Source: Clostridium sp. UBA6640
GTDB lineage: Bacteria; Bacillota; Clostridia; Clostridiales; Clostridiaceae
Length of the DNA: 26,252 bases
Direction of reading: 5' to 3'
NCBI RefSeq assembly: GCF_002455975.1
Contig: NZ_DKLM01000050.1
Location: 205-26,456 of the forward strand
Each line of letters opens with the position of its first letter. Within the stretch, counting starts at the first letter, position 1. The notes beneath the pieces are model-generated. The model saw nothing but the letters and a program-made list of their open reading frames with translations. It was not told where the DNA came from and ran no database searches. The position numbers and the translations under genes were made by a program. Shown here one piece after another: positions 8,198 through 15,505 of this stretch.

Positions 8198-9304
8198 CTA
8201 TTTTTTTATTTTTTCTACGTCTTTCATTTCTAGAGTTGAGAAATCACCCATTGGGAATTTAACTGGTAATCCAGTAAGTCTTGATTTATAAGCTGCAAGA
8301 ATAATTTCCATAGCTTTTTTACCTTCTTCACCATTTATTAATGGTTCAGTATTATTATTTATTGCATTAATTACATTCTTAAACAATGATGTGTGTCCAA
8401 ATCCATAAACTGTATCAGGATCACCCTCTTGATTCTTAAGAAGATCAGCTTCTTCTTCCATATTATCTTCAAACTTCCAAGTCTCTATGTTATTAACTGC
8501 AAGCCCACCAATGCAAACTGTTCCACTTTCACCAAATATACTTAATGTCTCCTCTAAATTTTTAGGGAATACACAAGCTGTTCCTTCTACTATTCCTATA
8601 GCACCATTTTTAAATCTTATAACTATAGCACCAAAGTCTTCAGCATCTATATCTCTTAGGAAAGTATCACATTGAGCATAAACAGTGTCTACTTCTCCAC
8701 CCATCATCCATTGTAATAAGTCTATATTATGGATGCATTGATTCATTAATGTACCGCCATCTAATTCCCATGTACCTCTCCAAGGTGCTTGCTGATAGTA
8801 TCCCATATTTCTATTCCAAAGTATTCTTGCAGTACCATTTACTAATCTACCAAATCTATTGCCTTCTATTGCGCCTCTAAGCTTTTGAATTGGAGCATTA
8901 AATCTATTTTGATGACTTACACTAAGTTTAACATTATTTTTCTTCGCTACGGCTATCATATCATCTGCATCCTTTGTTGAAAGTGCCATTGGCTTTTCAC
9001 AAATTACATGCTTTCCATTATTCATGCAGTATATAGCTATTTCAGGATGATATCCACTTTCTGTTGCTATGTAAACTATATCTATGTCTTCATTACTTAA
9101 CATTTCTTTATAGTCAGTATAAACTTTAACATCACAGTCACTGCCTATACCTTTTATGTATTCTTCTTTTTTCTCTATAGCCTTTTCTTCTAAAACGTCA
9201 CAAGTTGCAACAAGTACAGCTTCCTCTTTATTATTAATTATAGCCTCAACGCCTTTATAAGAAATTCTTCCGCATCCTATAATAGCAAATTTAAATTTAT
9301 TCAT
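8198..9304 (-). CDS. Gfo/Idh/MocA oxidoreductase, likely UDP-GlcNAc(A) 3-dehydrogenase (WbpB/WlbA-like)
   Basis: This NAD(P)-dependent oxidoreductase (368 aa) has an N-terminal Rossmann motif IIGCGRIS (G10, G12) and the family motif CEKPMAL (EKP at 103-105). The C-terminal domain has HQNRFN and a GGTLMNQCIHNIDLLQW segment (183-199) holding the conserved histidine (H192). WbpB/WlbA enzymes oxidise C3 of UDP-GlcNAcA to a 3-keto sugar for transamination. The gene lies between the acyltransferase and the UDP-sugar 6-dehydrogenase, which is the expected company. A GAGGTGA site supports the ATG. A bulged hairpin lies in the 125-bp gap upstream. The family assignment is firm; the substrate is inferred from context. 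Confidence 0.88.
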   Translation of the reverse strand: MNKFKFAIIGCGRISYKGVEAIINNKEEAVLVATCDVLEEKAIEKKEEYIKGIGSDCDVKVYTDYKEMLSNEDIDIVYIATESGYHPEIAIYCMNNGKHVICEKPMALSTKDADDMIAVAKKNNVKLSVSHQNRFNAPIQKLRGAIEGNRFGRLVNGTARILWNRNMGYYQQAPWRGTWELDGGTLMNQCIHNIDLLQWMMGGEVDTVYAQCDTFLRDIDAEDFGAIVIRFKNGAIGIVEGTACVFPKNLEETLSIFGESGTVCIGGLAVNNIETWKFEDNMEEEADLLKNQEGDPDTVYGFGHTSLFKNVINAINNNTEPLINGEEGKKAMEIILAAYKSRLTGLPVKFPMGDFSTLEMKDVEKIKK

Positions 9305-9336
9305 ATCTTCACCTCATCAAATGTAATTACAATTTA

Positions 9337-9374
9337 GGCATGCAAAATTACATCTAGTATAATTATTGCATGCC
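9337..9374. repeat. GC-richer stem-loop between dehydrogenase and oxidoreductase genes
   Basis: GGCATGCAA (9337-9345) pairs perfectly with TTGCATGCC (9366-9374). The stem continues by five more pairs (AATTA/TAATT) after a one-base bulge. It is among the most stable stems inside the operon. No T run follows on either side, so it is not a standard terminator. Confidence 0.5.
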
Positions 9375-9429
9375 ATAGTTTTACATACTAACTTAAAGCT
9401 AGCTAAATATTTATTATAATTTAAAACAA

Positions 9430-10749
9430 TTATAGTTTATTTATCTTTTCTCTATTATTTTTAACATTTTTAGTTGCATTTCTTGTATCATATAATAGAT
9501 TTGCTTTTTCAACTATACTTTCGTAGTCGTAGCAGCTATGGTCAGTAGTAATAACCACTATGTCAGCATTTTTGATTTCATTTTCCCATACTACAGAAAC
9601 ATACTCTTTTCCTTTATGTTTAAATGATGGTATATATGGATCATTTACAATAACTTCTGCTCCTTTTTTCTCTAATAGTTCTATAACCTTAAGAGTTGGA
9701 GATTCTCTCATATCATCTATATCCTTTTTATAAGCTGCTCCCATAAGTAGTACTTTTGAACCATTTAATGCTTTTTTATCACCATTTAATAAATTCATTA
9801 TATTTTCAATAACAAACTCTGGCATATAATCATTAATTATACCTGAAGTTTCTATTAGTTTTGTATGGTAATCATATTCTTTTGCTTTCCACTCTAGATA
9901 AAATGGATCAAGAGGTATGCAATGTCCACCTAATCCTGGACCTGGATAAAATGCCATAAATCCATATGGTTTAGTTTTAGCTGCATCTATAACTTCCCAA
10001 ACATCTATTCCCATTCTCTTACATAATATAGCCATTTCATTTGCTAATCCTATATTTATGTTTCTAAATGTATTCTCAAGAATTTTTTCCATCTCAGCAA
10101 CTGCTGGTGATGAAACTTCCATTATTTCTCCCTCTAAAACATTTCTGTATAATTGGGCAGCAATTTCAGTACATTCTTGTGTACATCCACCAACAACTTT
10201 AGGAGTATTTTTAGTGTTGAAATCCTTATTACCTGGGTCAACTCTTTCAGGTGAAAATGCTAAGAAAAAGTCTTCTCCACATTTTAATCCTGTTTCTTCA
10301 AGTATTGGCTTTATAACTTCTTCAGTCGTTCCTGGATAAGTTGTACTTTCAAGAACTACTAACATTCCTTTATGTAGGTATTTAGCAACATCTTTAGTTG
10401 AGCTTACTACATATGATAGATCTGGCTGTTTATATAGATCTAATGGTGTTGGAACAGCTATGCAAACTGTATCAACATCAGCCACAAAACTAAAATCAGT
10501 TGTTGCCTTTAATTTTCCTTCTTTTACTAGCTTTTCTAAATCTGAATCAACAACGTCTCCTATGTAGTTACGTCCTTCATTCACCATTTTAACTTTTTTA
10601 TCTTGAACATCAAATCCAATTACTTCATAACCAGCTTTAGCTTTTTCAACTGCTAATGGTAATCCTACATATCCAAGTCCAACTACCCCTAATTTAGCAG
10701 TTCTATTCTTTAATTTTAGTAATAATTCTTCTCTTAATTGCTCTGACAT
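9430..10749 (-). CDS. UDP-N-acetylhexosamine 6-dehydrogenase (WbpA/WecC family)
   Basis: This nucleotide-sugar dehydrogenase (439 aa, full length) oxidises the C6 hydroxyl of a UDP-HexNAc to a carboxylate, using two NAD+. The NAD-binding motif GLGYVGLPLA lies at 24-33. The substrate and linker region is at about 219-240 (AEMEKILENTFRNINIGLANE). The catalytic cysteine is C277 in GPGLGGHCIP. The C-terminal UDP-binding domain carries GAAYKKDIDDMRESP. The KTKPYGFMAFYPGPGLGGHCIPLDP arrangement is typical of the UDP-GlcNAc/ManNAc dehydrogenase branch rather than UDP-glucose dehydrogenase. AGGAGG before the ATG sets the start. Co-occurrence with WbpB-, WbpE- and WbpD-like genes favours UDP-GlcNAc as substrate. 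Confidence 0.9.
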   Translation of the reverse strand: MSEQLREELLLKLKNRTAKLGVVGLGYVGLPLAVEKAKAGYEVIGFDVQDKKVKMVNEGRNYIGDVVDSDLEKLVKEGKLKATTDFSFVADVDTVCIAVPTPLDLYKQPDLSYVVSSTKDVAKYLHKGMLVVLESTTYPGTTEEVIKPILEETGLKCGEDFFLAFSPERVDPGNKDFNTKNTPKVVGGCTQECTEIAAQLYRNVLEGEIMEVSSPAVAEMEKILENTFRNINIGLANEMAILCKRMGIDVWEVIDAAKTKPYGFMAFYPGPGLGGHCIPLDPFYLEWKAKEYDYHTKLIETSGIINDYMPEFVIENIMNLLNGDKKALNGSKVLLMGAAYKKDIDDMRESPTLKVIELLEKKGAEVIVNDPYIPSFKHKGKEYVSVVWENEIKNADIVVITTDHSCYDYESIVEKANLLYDTRNATKNVKNNREKINKL

Positions 10750-10795
10750 CTTATTTCCTCCTAATTTAAAATTAGACTACTTTTGTTATAATTTT

Positions 10796-11899
10796 CTATT
10801 TACCAAAGAATTCTTTTATCTTATCAACTACATATTGTTGTTGTTCTAATGTTATTTCAGGATATAATGGCAATGCAAAAGTCTTAGTGCACGCCTCTTC
10901 TGATACAGGGAAATTTCCTTCAGTATATCCTAAATGCTTATATACATCTTGAACATGAACAGGTACCGGATAATAGATTCCTGTTGAAACTCCATTTGCT
11001 TTTAAATGTGCTATTATTTCATCTCTCTTAGGAGATTGAACAACATACATATGATATACATGATAATTTTCTTCTTTTTCAGTTGGAGTTACTAAGTCTA
11101 AATCTTTTAATAGTTCATTATATATATGAGCTTTTTTATTTCTTTCACTATTCCATTTTGCTATATATTTTAATTTTACTCTTAAAATCGCTGCTTGCAT
11201 TTCATCAAGTCTAGAGTTGTGTCCTATAGCTGTATGATAGTATTTAACCTTGCTACCATGAGCTCTTAGCAATCTAATTTTATCAGCTATTTCATCATCA
11301 TTTGTAACAACCATTCCTGCATCTCCATAAGCACCTAAGTTCTTAGTTGGGAAAAATGAATAGCATGACACATGACCTATTGATCCTGCTCTTTTTTCTT
11401 TATACTCTGCTCCTATAGCTTGGCAGGCATCTTCTATAACATATAAGTTATGCTTATTAGCAATTTCCATTATTCTATCCATATCACACATTTGTCCAAA
11501 AATGTGAACTGGTATAATAGCTTTTGTTTTCTCAGTTATATATTTTTCAATACTATCTGGATCTATACATAATGTATCCTCTTTTATATCAGCAAATACA
11601 GGTATTGCACCCACAACAGATGTAGTTTCAGCTGAAGCAAAGAATGTAAATGGAGTTGTGATAACTTCATCTCCTTCTTTAATATCTAATGCTTTTAATG
11701 TAAGCATTAATGCATCTGTACCATTAGCTACAGCTATTCCGTTCTTAACACCTGTAAACTTAGCTATTTCACTTTCTAATTCCTTTACATTAGGTCCCAT
11801 TATAAATGTTGAAGACTCTAATACATTTTTTATTGCTTCATTTACTTCATTTTCTATAGTTCTATACTGAGCATGCAAATCTAATAAACTAATCTTCAT
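10796..11899 (-). CDS. DegT/DnrJ/EryC1/StrS aminotransferase, WbpE-like
   Basis: This PLP-dependent sugar aminotransferase (367 aa) begins ISLLDLHAQY, like WbpE/WlbC proteins, and has ANGTDALMLTL in the PLP phosphate-binding region. The PLP aspartate is D157 in VIEDACQA. The Schiff-base lysine is K186 in FFPTKNLGAYGDAGM. WbpE aminates the 3-keto group of UDP-3-keto-GlcNAcA, the product of WbpB, with glutamate as donor. The neighbouring dehydrogenase and oxidoreductase genes match that route. Two in-frame ATGs lie close to AAGGAG, at 11903-11905 and 11897-11899; the second gives better spacing and the family N terminus MKISLLD, so it was chosen, but the first is possible. Confidence 0.89.
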   Translation of the reverse strand: MKISLLDLHAQYRTIENEVNEAIKNVLESSTFIMGPNVKELESEIAKFTGVKNGIAVANGTDALMLTLKALDIKEGDEVITTPFTFFASAETTSVVGAIPVFADIKEDTLCIDPDSIEKYITEKTKAIIPVHIFGQMCDMDRIMEIANKHNLYVIEDACQAIGAEYKEKRAGSIGHVSCYSFFPTKNLGAYGDAGMVVTNDDEIADKIRLLRAHGSKVKYYHTAIGHNSRLDEMQAAILRVKLKYIAKWNSERNKKAHIYNELLKDLDLVTPTEKEENYHVYHMYVVQSPKRDEIIAHLKANGVSTGIYYPVPVHVQDVYKHLGYTEGNFPVSEEACTKTFALPLYPEITLEQQQYVVDKIKEFFGK

Positions 11900-11924
11900 A
11901 ATCATTTTCTCCTTAGTTTATAAC

Positions 11925-13766
11925 TTAATTTTGTTTTCTTTTATATGTTGGCACTTTTTCTTCCAACAATTTTATAATCTCTTCTTTACTTTTATCTTTT
12001 AATGCTCTAAACTCCTCAATAGATTTTTCGATATATTCAATATCAGTACCTATTGGCTTTTCTACAAAAATTTTTTTATGCTCTGTAGATGTTAGTGCAA
12101 CTTCATCCATTAATAACTCTTCGTATAATTTTTCTCCTGGTCTTAAACCTATATATTCTATTTTTATATCTACATCCGGTTTATATCCAGAAAGACTTAT
12201 TAAATCTCTAGCCAGATCTACCATTTTAACTGGTTTACCCATATCAAGCACAAAAATTTCTCCACCTTCAGCCATACCACCTGCTTGTATAACTAATTGT
12301 GCTGCTTCAGGTATTGTCATAAAAAATCTATTTATTTCAGGATGAGTAACTGTTACAGGCCCTCCACTGGAAATCTGATTTTTAAATATTGGTATAACAG
12401 AACCATTACTTCCAAGTACATTTCCAAATCTAACAGCTACATATTCTGTTTCACTCTGCTTATCAAAAGCTTGTATAATAAGCTCGCAAAATCTTTTTGT
12501 AGCTCCCATTACATTTGTAGGATTAACAGCCTTATCAGTACTTATTTGAACAAATCTTTTAACTTTAAATTCATCACTACATTTTACCACATTATAAGTA
12601 CCAATAATATTGTTTTTTATTGCCTCCGTTGGGTTATTTTCCATAAGAGGCACATGCTTATGTGCAGCTGCATGGAAAACCACATCTGGTTTATAAGTTT
12701 CAAAAACATCTCTTAATCTTTTTATATCTCTTACAGAAGCTATAATTACTTTCTTTTTAAGCTGTGGATTAATTCTGTTAAATTCCATTTCTAAATCATA
12801 AGCATTGTTTTCATAAATATCTAATATTACAAGTAATTTAGGATTGAACTTCGCTATTTGTCTGCATAGTTCTGAACCAATGGATCCACCACCACCAGTT
12901 ACTAATATAACTTTATCCTTAATATATTTATCTATATTTTCATTGTTAAGTTTTATAGGATCTCTTCCTAAAAGGTCTTCTATATTAACATCTCTAAGTT
13001 GAGAAATATTAATATTACCATCAATTAATTCATATATGCCTGGAACTGTCTTAAGCTTACACTTTGTTTGTTTGCATATATTAAGTATTTCTGTTTTAGT
13101 TTTTAAGTCTGATGAGGGCATTGTTAATATTATTTCTTTAACATCATAGTCTTCACATATCTCAATTATATCTTTCCTACCGCCTAATATTTTAATACCA
13201 TTTATACGTTTTCCTTTTTTTTCACTATCATCATCAATAAAACCAATTATATTGTAGTTTAAATCAGCATGCTTTTTAATTTCTTTAATTATTAAAGCAC
13301 CTGCGTCACCAGCTCCAATAACAAGTACATTTATCATATTTTTGCATTTTAATTCTGTGTTATCTTTATTTTCGATAATCCTTAATAAGAATCTAAATCC
13401 ACCTAAGCTAAGCACACTTAATAGCCAAAATATTATATGCATAGTCCAAGGAAATCTATAATAAGGACTTCTTAAAAATGTATGACTAATAAAATAACTA
13501 TAAAATATGAATACAATATTGGTTAAAGTTATAGAATATACTATAGAAAATAGCTCCTCTATAGAAGCATACTTCCATATATTGTCATATAATTTAAACA
13601 ACTTATTAAAGAAAACTGTAAATATAATTACTGGTACTACTGATAGTTGAAAAAACACCCAATAATTACGAGGGATATTAAAATCAAATTTTAAAAATAA
13701 GGCTATATATAATGATAGAACTATAAATAAGATATCTACTAAAACTATTCTCTTATCTGTTTGCAT
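11925..13766 (-). CDS. Membrane-bound UDP-GlcNAc 4,6-dehydratase, WbpM/PglF/CapD-like
   Basis: This 613-aa protein is the first gene of the polysaccharide operon. Four or so N-terminal membrane segments (about residues 8-130) are followed by a CoA-binding-like Rossmann domain (GAGDAG near 151-156). A C-terminal short-chain dehydrogenase domain follows, with VTGGGGSIGSE near 289-299. In the active-site stretch STDKAVNPTNVMGATKR the usual tyrosine is replaced by methionine (S409, M420, K424), the Ser-Met-Lys pattern known from WbpM/PglF-type long dehydratases. These make UDP-4-keto-6-deoxy-GlcNAc. The ATG at 13764-13766 is preferred because AGGA lies nine bases upstream; a start at 13805 has no ribosome binding site. 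A sigma-A-like promoter lies about 115 bp upstream. Confidence 0.9.
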   Translation of the reverse strand: MQTDKRIVLVDILFIVLSLYIALFLKFDFNIPRNYWVFFQLSVVPVIIFTVFFNKLFKLYDNIWKYASIEELFSIVYSITLTNIVFIFYSYFISHTFLRSPYYRFPWTMHIIFWLLSVLSLGGFRFLLRIIENKDNTELKCKNMINVLVIGAGDAGALIIKEIKKHADLNYNIIGFIDDDSEKKGKRINGIKILGGRKDIIEICEDYDVKEIILTMPSSDLKTKTEILNICKQTKCKLKTVPGIYELIDGNINISQLRDVNIEDLLGRDPIKLNNENIDKYIKDKVILVTGGGGSIGSELCRQIAKFNPKLLVILDIYENNAYDLEMEFNRINPQLKKKVIIASVRDIKRLRDVFETYKPDVVFHAAAHKHVPLMENNPTEAIKNNIIGTYNVVKCSDEFKVKRFVQISTDKAVNPTNVMGATKRFCELIIQAFDKQSETEYVAVRFGNVLGSNGSVIPIFKNQISSGGPVTVTHPEINRFFMTIPEAAQLVIQAGGMAEGGEIFVLDMGKPVKMVDLARDLISLSGYKPDVDIKIEYIGLRPGEKLYEELLMDEVALTSTEHKKIFVEKPIGTDIEYIEKSIEEFRALKDKSKEEIIKLLEEKVPTYKRKQN

Positions 13767-13885
13767 AATTTCACTTCCTAAGCCTTTTATTAAGTTCAAA
13801 TCCATTTATCATTTTACAACATTTTAATAATAAATCAATATTTTTTTTAGACCTTTACAGCCATTTTACCACTATCTACTTTAAA

Positions 13886-13914
13886 TTTATATAGAAAATG
13901 CTACTTTTTTACAA
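13886..13914 (-). promoter_or_regulatory. Probable sigma-A promoter of the polysaccharide operon
   Basis: On the minus strand TTGTAA (13914-13909) and TATAAA (13891-13886) are separated by 17 bp. It precedes the dehydratase start at 13766 with a leader of about 115 nt. The -35 matches four of six consensus bases and the -10 five of six. The region is AT-rich, so chance matches are possible, but this is the best candidate in the gap. Confidence 0.5.
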
Positions 13915-13945
13915 GATATTTGCGAGGACTTTAGACATTATTTCA

Positions 13946-14013
13946 TTAGAATCTATTAAATAAATAAATTTATTCTAAGCTAAAGCTATTTAAACCAATG
14001 TTTAATTAGCTTT
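13946..14013. repeat. Two stem-loops upstream of the operon promoter
   Basis: The first is TTAGAAT (13946-13952) with ATTCTAA (13972-13978). The second, longer one is AAAGCTA-T-TTAAAC (13982-13995) with GTTTAA-T-TAGCTTT (14000-14013): 13 paired bases around one T-T mismatch, with a CAAT loop. They lie between the TPR gene and the operon promoter. Without a clear U tract they are not confident terminators, though the second could end the TPR transcript. Confidence 0.42.
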
Positions 14014-14045
14014 TATGATTGAAATTAATTTTAAAAATAATTTTT

Positions 14046-14079
14046 CAAGAAAAGTTACCATGCAAGAAAAGTTACCATG
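14046..14079. repeat. Exact 17-bp tandem direct repeat
   Basis: Two identical head-to-tail copies of CAAGAAAAGTTACCATG lie at 14046-14062 and 14063-14079. They are in the 375-bp non-coding gap upstream of the polysaccharide operon, about 130-165 bp before its putative -35 box. This could be a tandem operator or a recent slippage duplication. Confidence 0.75.
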
Positions 14080-14141
14080 ATTGCTTTTTAAAACTATTCT
14101 AACTTTCATCATAAAAAGGAAATAACGATAATTCTTTCTTC

Positions 14142-15206
14142 TTAATTTTTTAAGTATTTTTCTATATCCTTCAATACTTCATCATTAGGATCAAGTTTTT
14201 TTGCTATATCAAAATGAATCTTAGCTTGAGTGTTATCTCCTATATTTAAATAACACATTATTAAATTTGTACATATTTCTACCGACTTTGTAGCTTCAAA
14301 AGCACTTCTAAAGTACTTTATAGCAGCTTCATAATTTCCTAGACATGCATAATTAATTCCAAATTCATTTATAACTTCTACATAATCACTGCTTATAGTT
14401 ATTGAATCATTTAAATAATATATTGCCTTCTCATAGTTCTCAAGTACTCTATAAGCTATTGCTATATAATAATATATTTCTGCACTATCTCCTAATTGTT
14501 CTAATAATGGTAATAATATTTCTAATGCTTCTTTTGGAGATTCATATACCATTTCTTTTGCTTTATCATAGCTTGTAACCATCTCTAATGATGCTTTAAA
14601 TTCTATTACATCATCAGTCTTTTCTCCATCTAATGCAATGTATTGATTAATAGAAAACAAGGCTTCTTCTAACTCCTTATCATCTCTTTTAATAATAGCT
14701 TCATATAGATATGGAGTTGCAAAATATGATATGTTTTTTGCATCTTCTATCAAATTTAATTCTTCTTCTTTAAATAATGAATTTTTCTTTCTTATTTCAT
14801 CTACTAATAGTAAAGCCTTATTATAGTTGTCTTTTGCATCTTCTACGGATATAAGTCCTCTTATTAATACATACGCATCTTCGTACTTTTCTTCTTTAAT
14901 TTCTCTAAATATTACACTTTTTATAAGCTTTAAACTATCTGGAATGCTTTTTATTAAATTTTCATAGGTTTTATTAAATTTAAAATTCTTATCACTACCT
15001 AATACATAAAACATACCTTCTATAAATAAATTTATAGGTATATCTTTAAGATTATCTCCAACTTTAGTTTTTTCTACAATTGCTTCACTTCTCACTGGTA
15101 AATAAGTATTGTCCTCAAAAGTAAAATTATTGATTTTACTTCCTTTTTTTATTTCTAAAAACAACACTTTAGATAATTTTTCTAATAAATAACTTTCTAT
15201 ACTCAT
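14142..15206 (-). CDS. Tetratricopeptide-repeat protein
   Basis: This 354-aa soluble protein has no signal peptide or membrane segment. The C-terminal half contains three successive TPR-like units at about 241-274, 275-308 and 309-342, with typical spacing in AEIYYYIAIAYRVLENYEKA, VINEFGINYACLGNYEAA and ICTNLIMCYLNIGDNTQA. The N-terminal half (1-230) is helical and resembles no catalytic domain I recognise. TPR proteins usually serve protein-protein contacts, so the partner and role are unknown. It is read in the same direction as the polysaccharide operon but separated from it by 375 bp, and has its own likely promoter. A GGTGG site eight bases or so before the ATG supports the start. A role in regulating or assembling surface polysaccharide is only a guess from position. 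Confidence 0.85.
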   Translation of the reverse strand: MSIESYLLEKLSKVLFLEIKKGSKINNFTFEDNTYLPVRSEAIVEKTKVGDNLKDIPINLFIEGMFYVLGSDKNFKFNKTYENLIKSIPDSLKLIKSVIFREIKEEKYEDAYVLIRGLISVEDAKDNYNKALLLVDEIRKKNSLFKEEELNLIEDAKNISYFATPYLYEAIIKRDDKELEEALFSINQYIALDGEKTDDVIEFKASLEMVTSYDKAKEMVYESPKEALEILLPLLEQLGDSAEIYYYIAIAYRVLENYEKAIYYLNDSITISSDYVEVINEFGINYACLGNYEAAIKYFRSAFEATKSVEICTNLIMCYLNIGDNTQAKIHFDIAKKLDPNDEVLKDIEKYLKN

Positions 15207-15240
15207 AATCCACCATCCTAATAAACATATTAGTAATATA

Positions 15241-15277
15241 GAAACAAATCAAAATAATTATATTTGTTATTTGTTTC
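15241..15277. repeat. 9-bp inverted repeat in the TPR gene leader
   Basis: GAAACAAAT (15241-15249) and ATTTGTTTC (15269-15277) are perfectly complementary with a 19-nt spacer. The pair lies between the putative -10 box (15299-15304) and the TPR start (15206). It could be an operator or an RNA hairpin. Confidence 0.45.
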
Positions 15278-15298
15278 ATTAAATCTCAGTATTTAAAT

Positions 15299-15327
15299 AT
15301 TATATCAAATTTAATATAACTTTTAAA
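15299..15327 (-). promoter_or_regulatory. Probable promoter of the TPR gene
   Basis: On the minus strand a consensus TATAAT (15304-15299) lies 17 bp after TTTAAA (15327-15322), a four-of-six -35 match. The leader to the TPR start is about 85 nt. The region is very AT-rich, so certainty is moderate. Confidence 0.42.
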
Positions 15328-15391
15328 ATATTTAAATATTGGGAATTTCTATTATTATCTGTATTTCACTAGCATAAAGCCTTAAAATCTA

Positions 15392-15420
15392 TTGCATTTA
15401 ACATATTATTGTCTTATAAT
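15392..15420 (+). promoter_or_regulatory. Promoter of the decarboxylase gene
   Basis: TTGCAT (15392-15397) and a perfect TATAAT (15415-15420) are spaced by exactly 17 bp. Transcription would start near 15427, giving an 80-nt leader to the TTG start at 15506. It is divergent from the TPR promoter about 65 bp away. Confidence 0.62.
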
Positions 15421-15450
15421 TAATTTGTTTTAAATGAAATTGAACGAATG

Positions 15451-15467
15451 ATAAGATTTAATCTTAT
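15451..15467. repeat. Short hairpin in the decarboxylase leader
   Basis: ATAAGAT (15451-15457) and ATCTTAT (15461-15467) pair perfectly around TTA. It lies about 25 nt inside the predicted transcript and about 25 nt before the AGAAGG ribosome binding site, so it could be a small operator or leader stem. Confidence 0.4.
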
Positions 15468-15505
15468 AACACAAGGAAATTATTGTAGAAAGAAGGGATA
15501 CTGCA

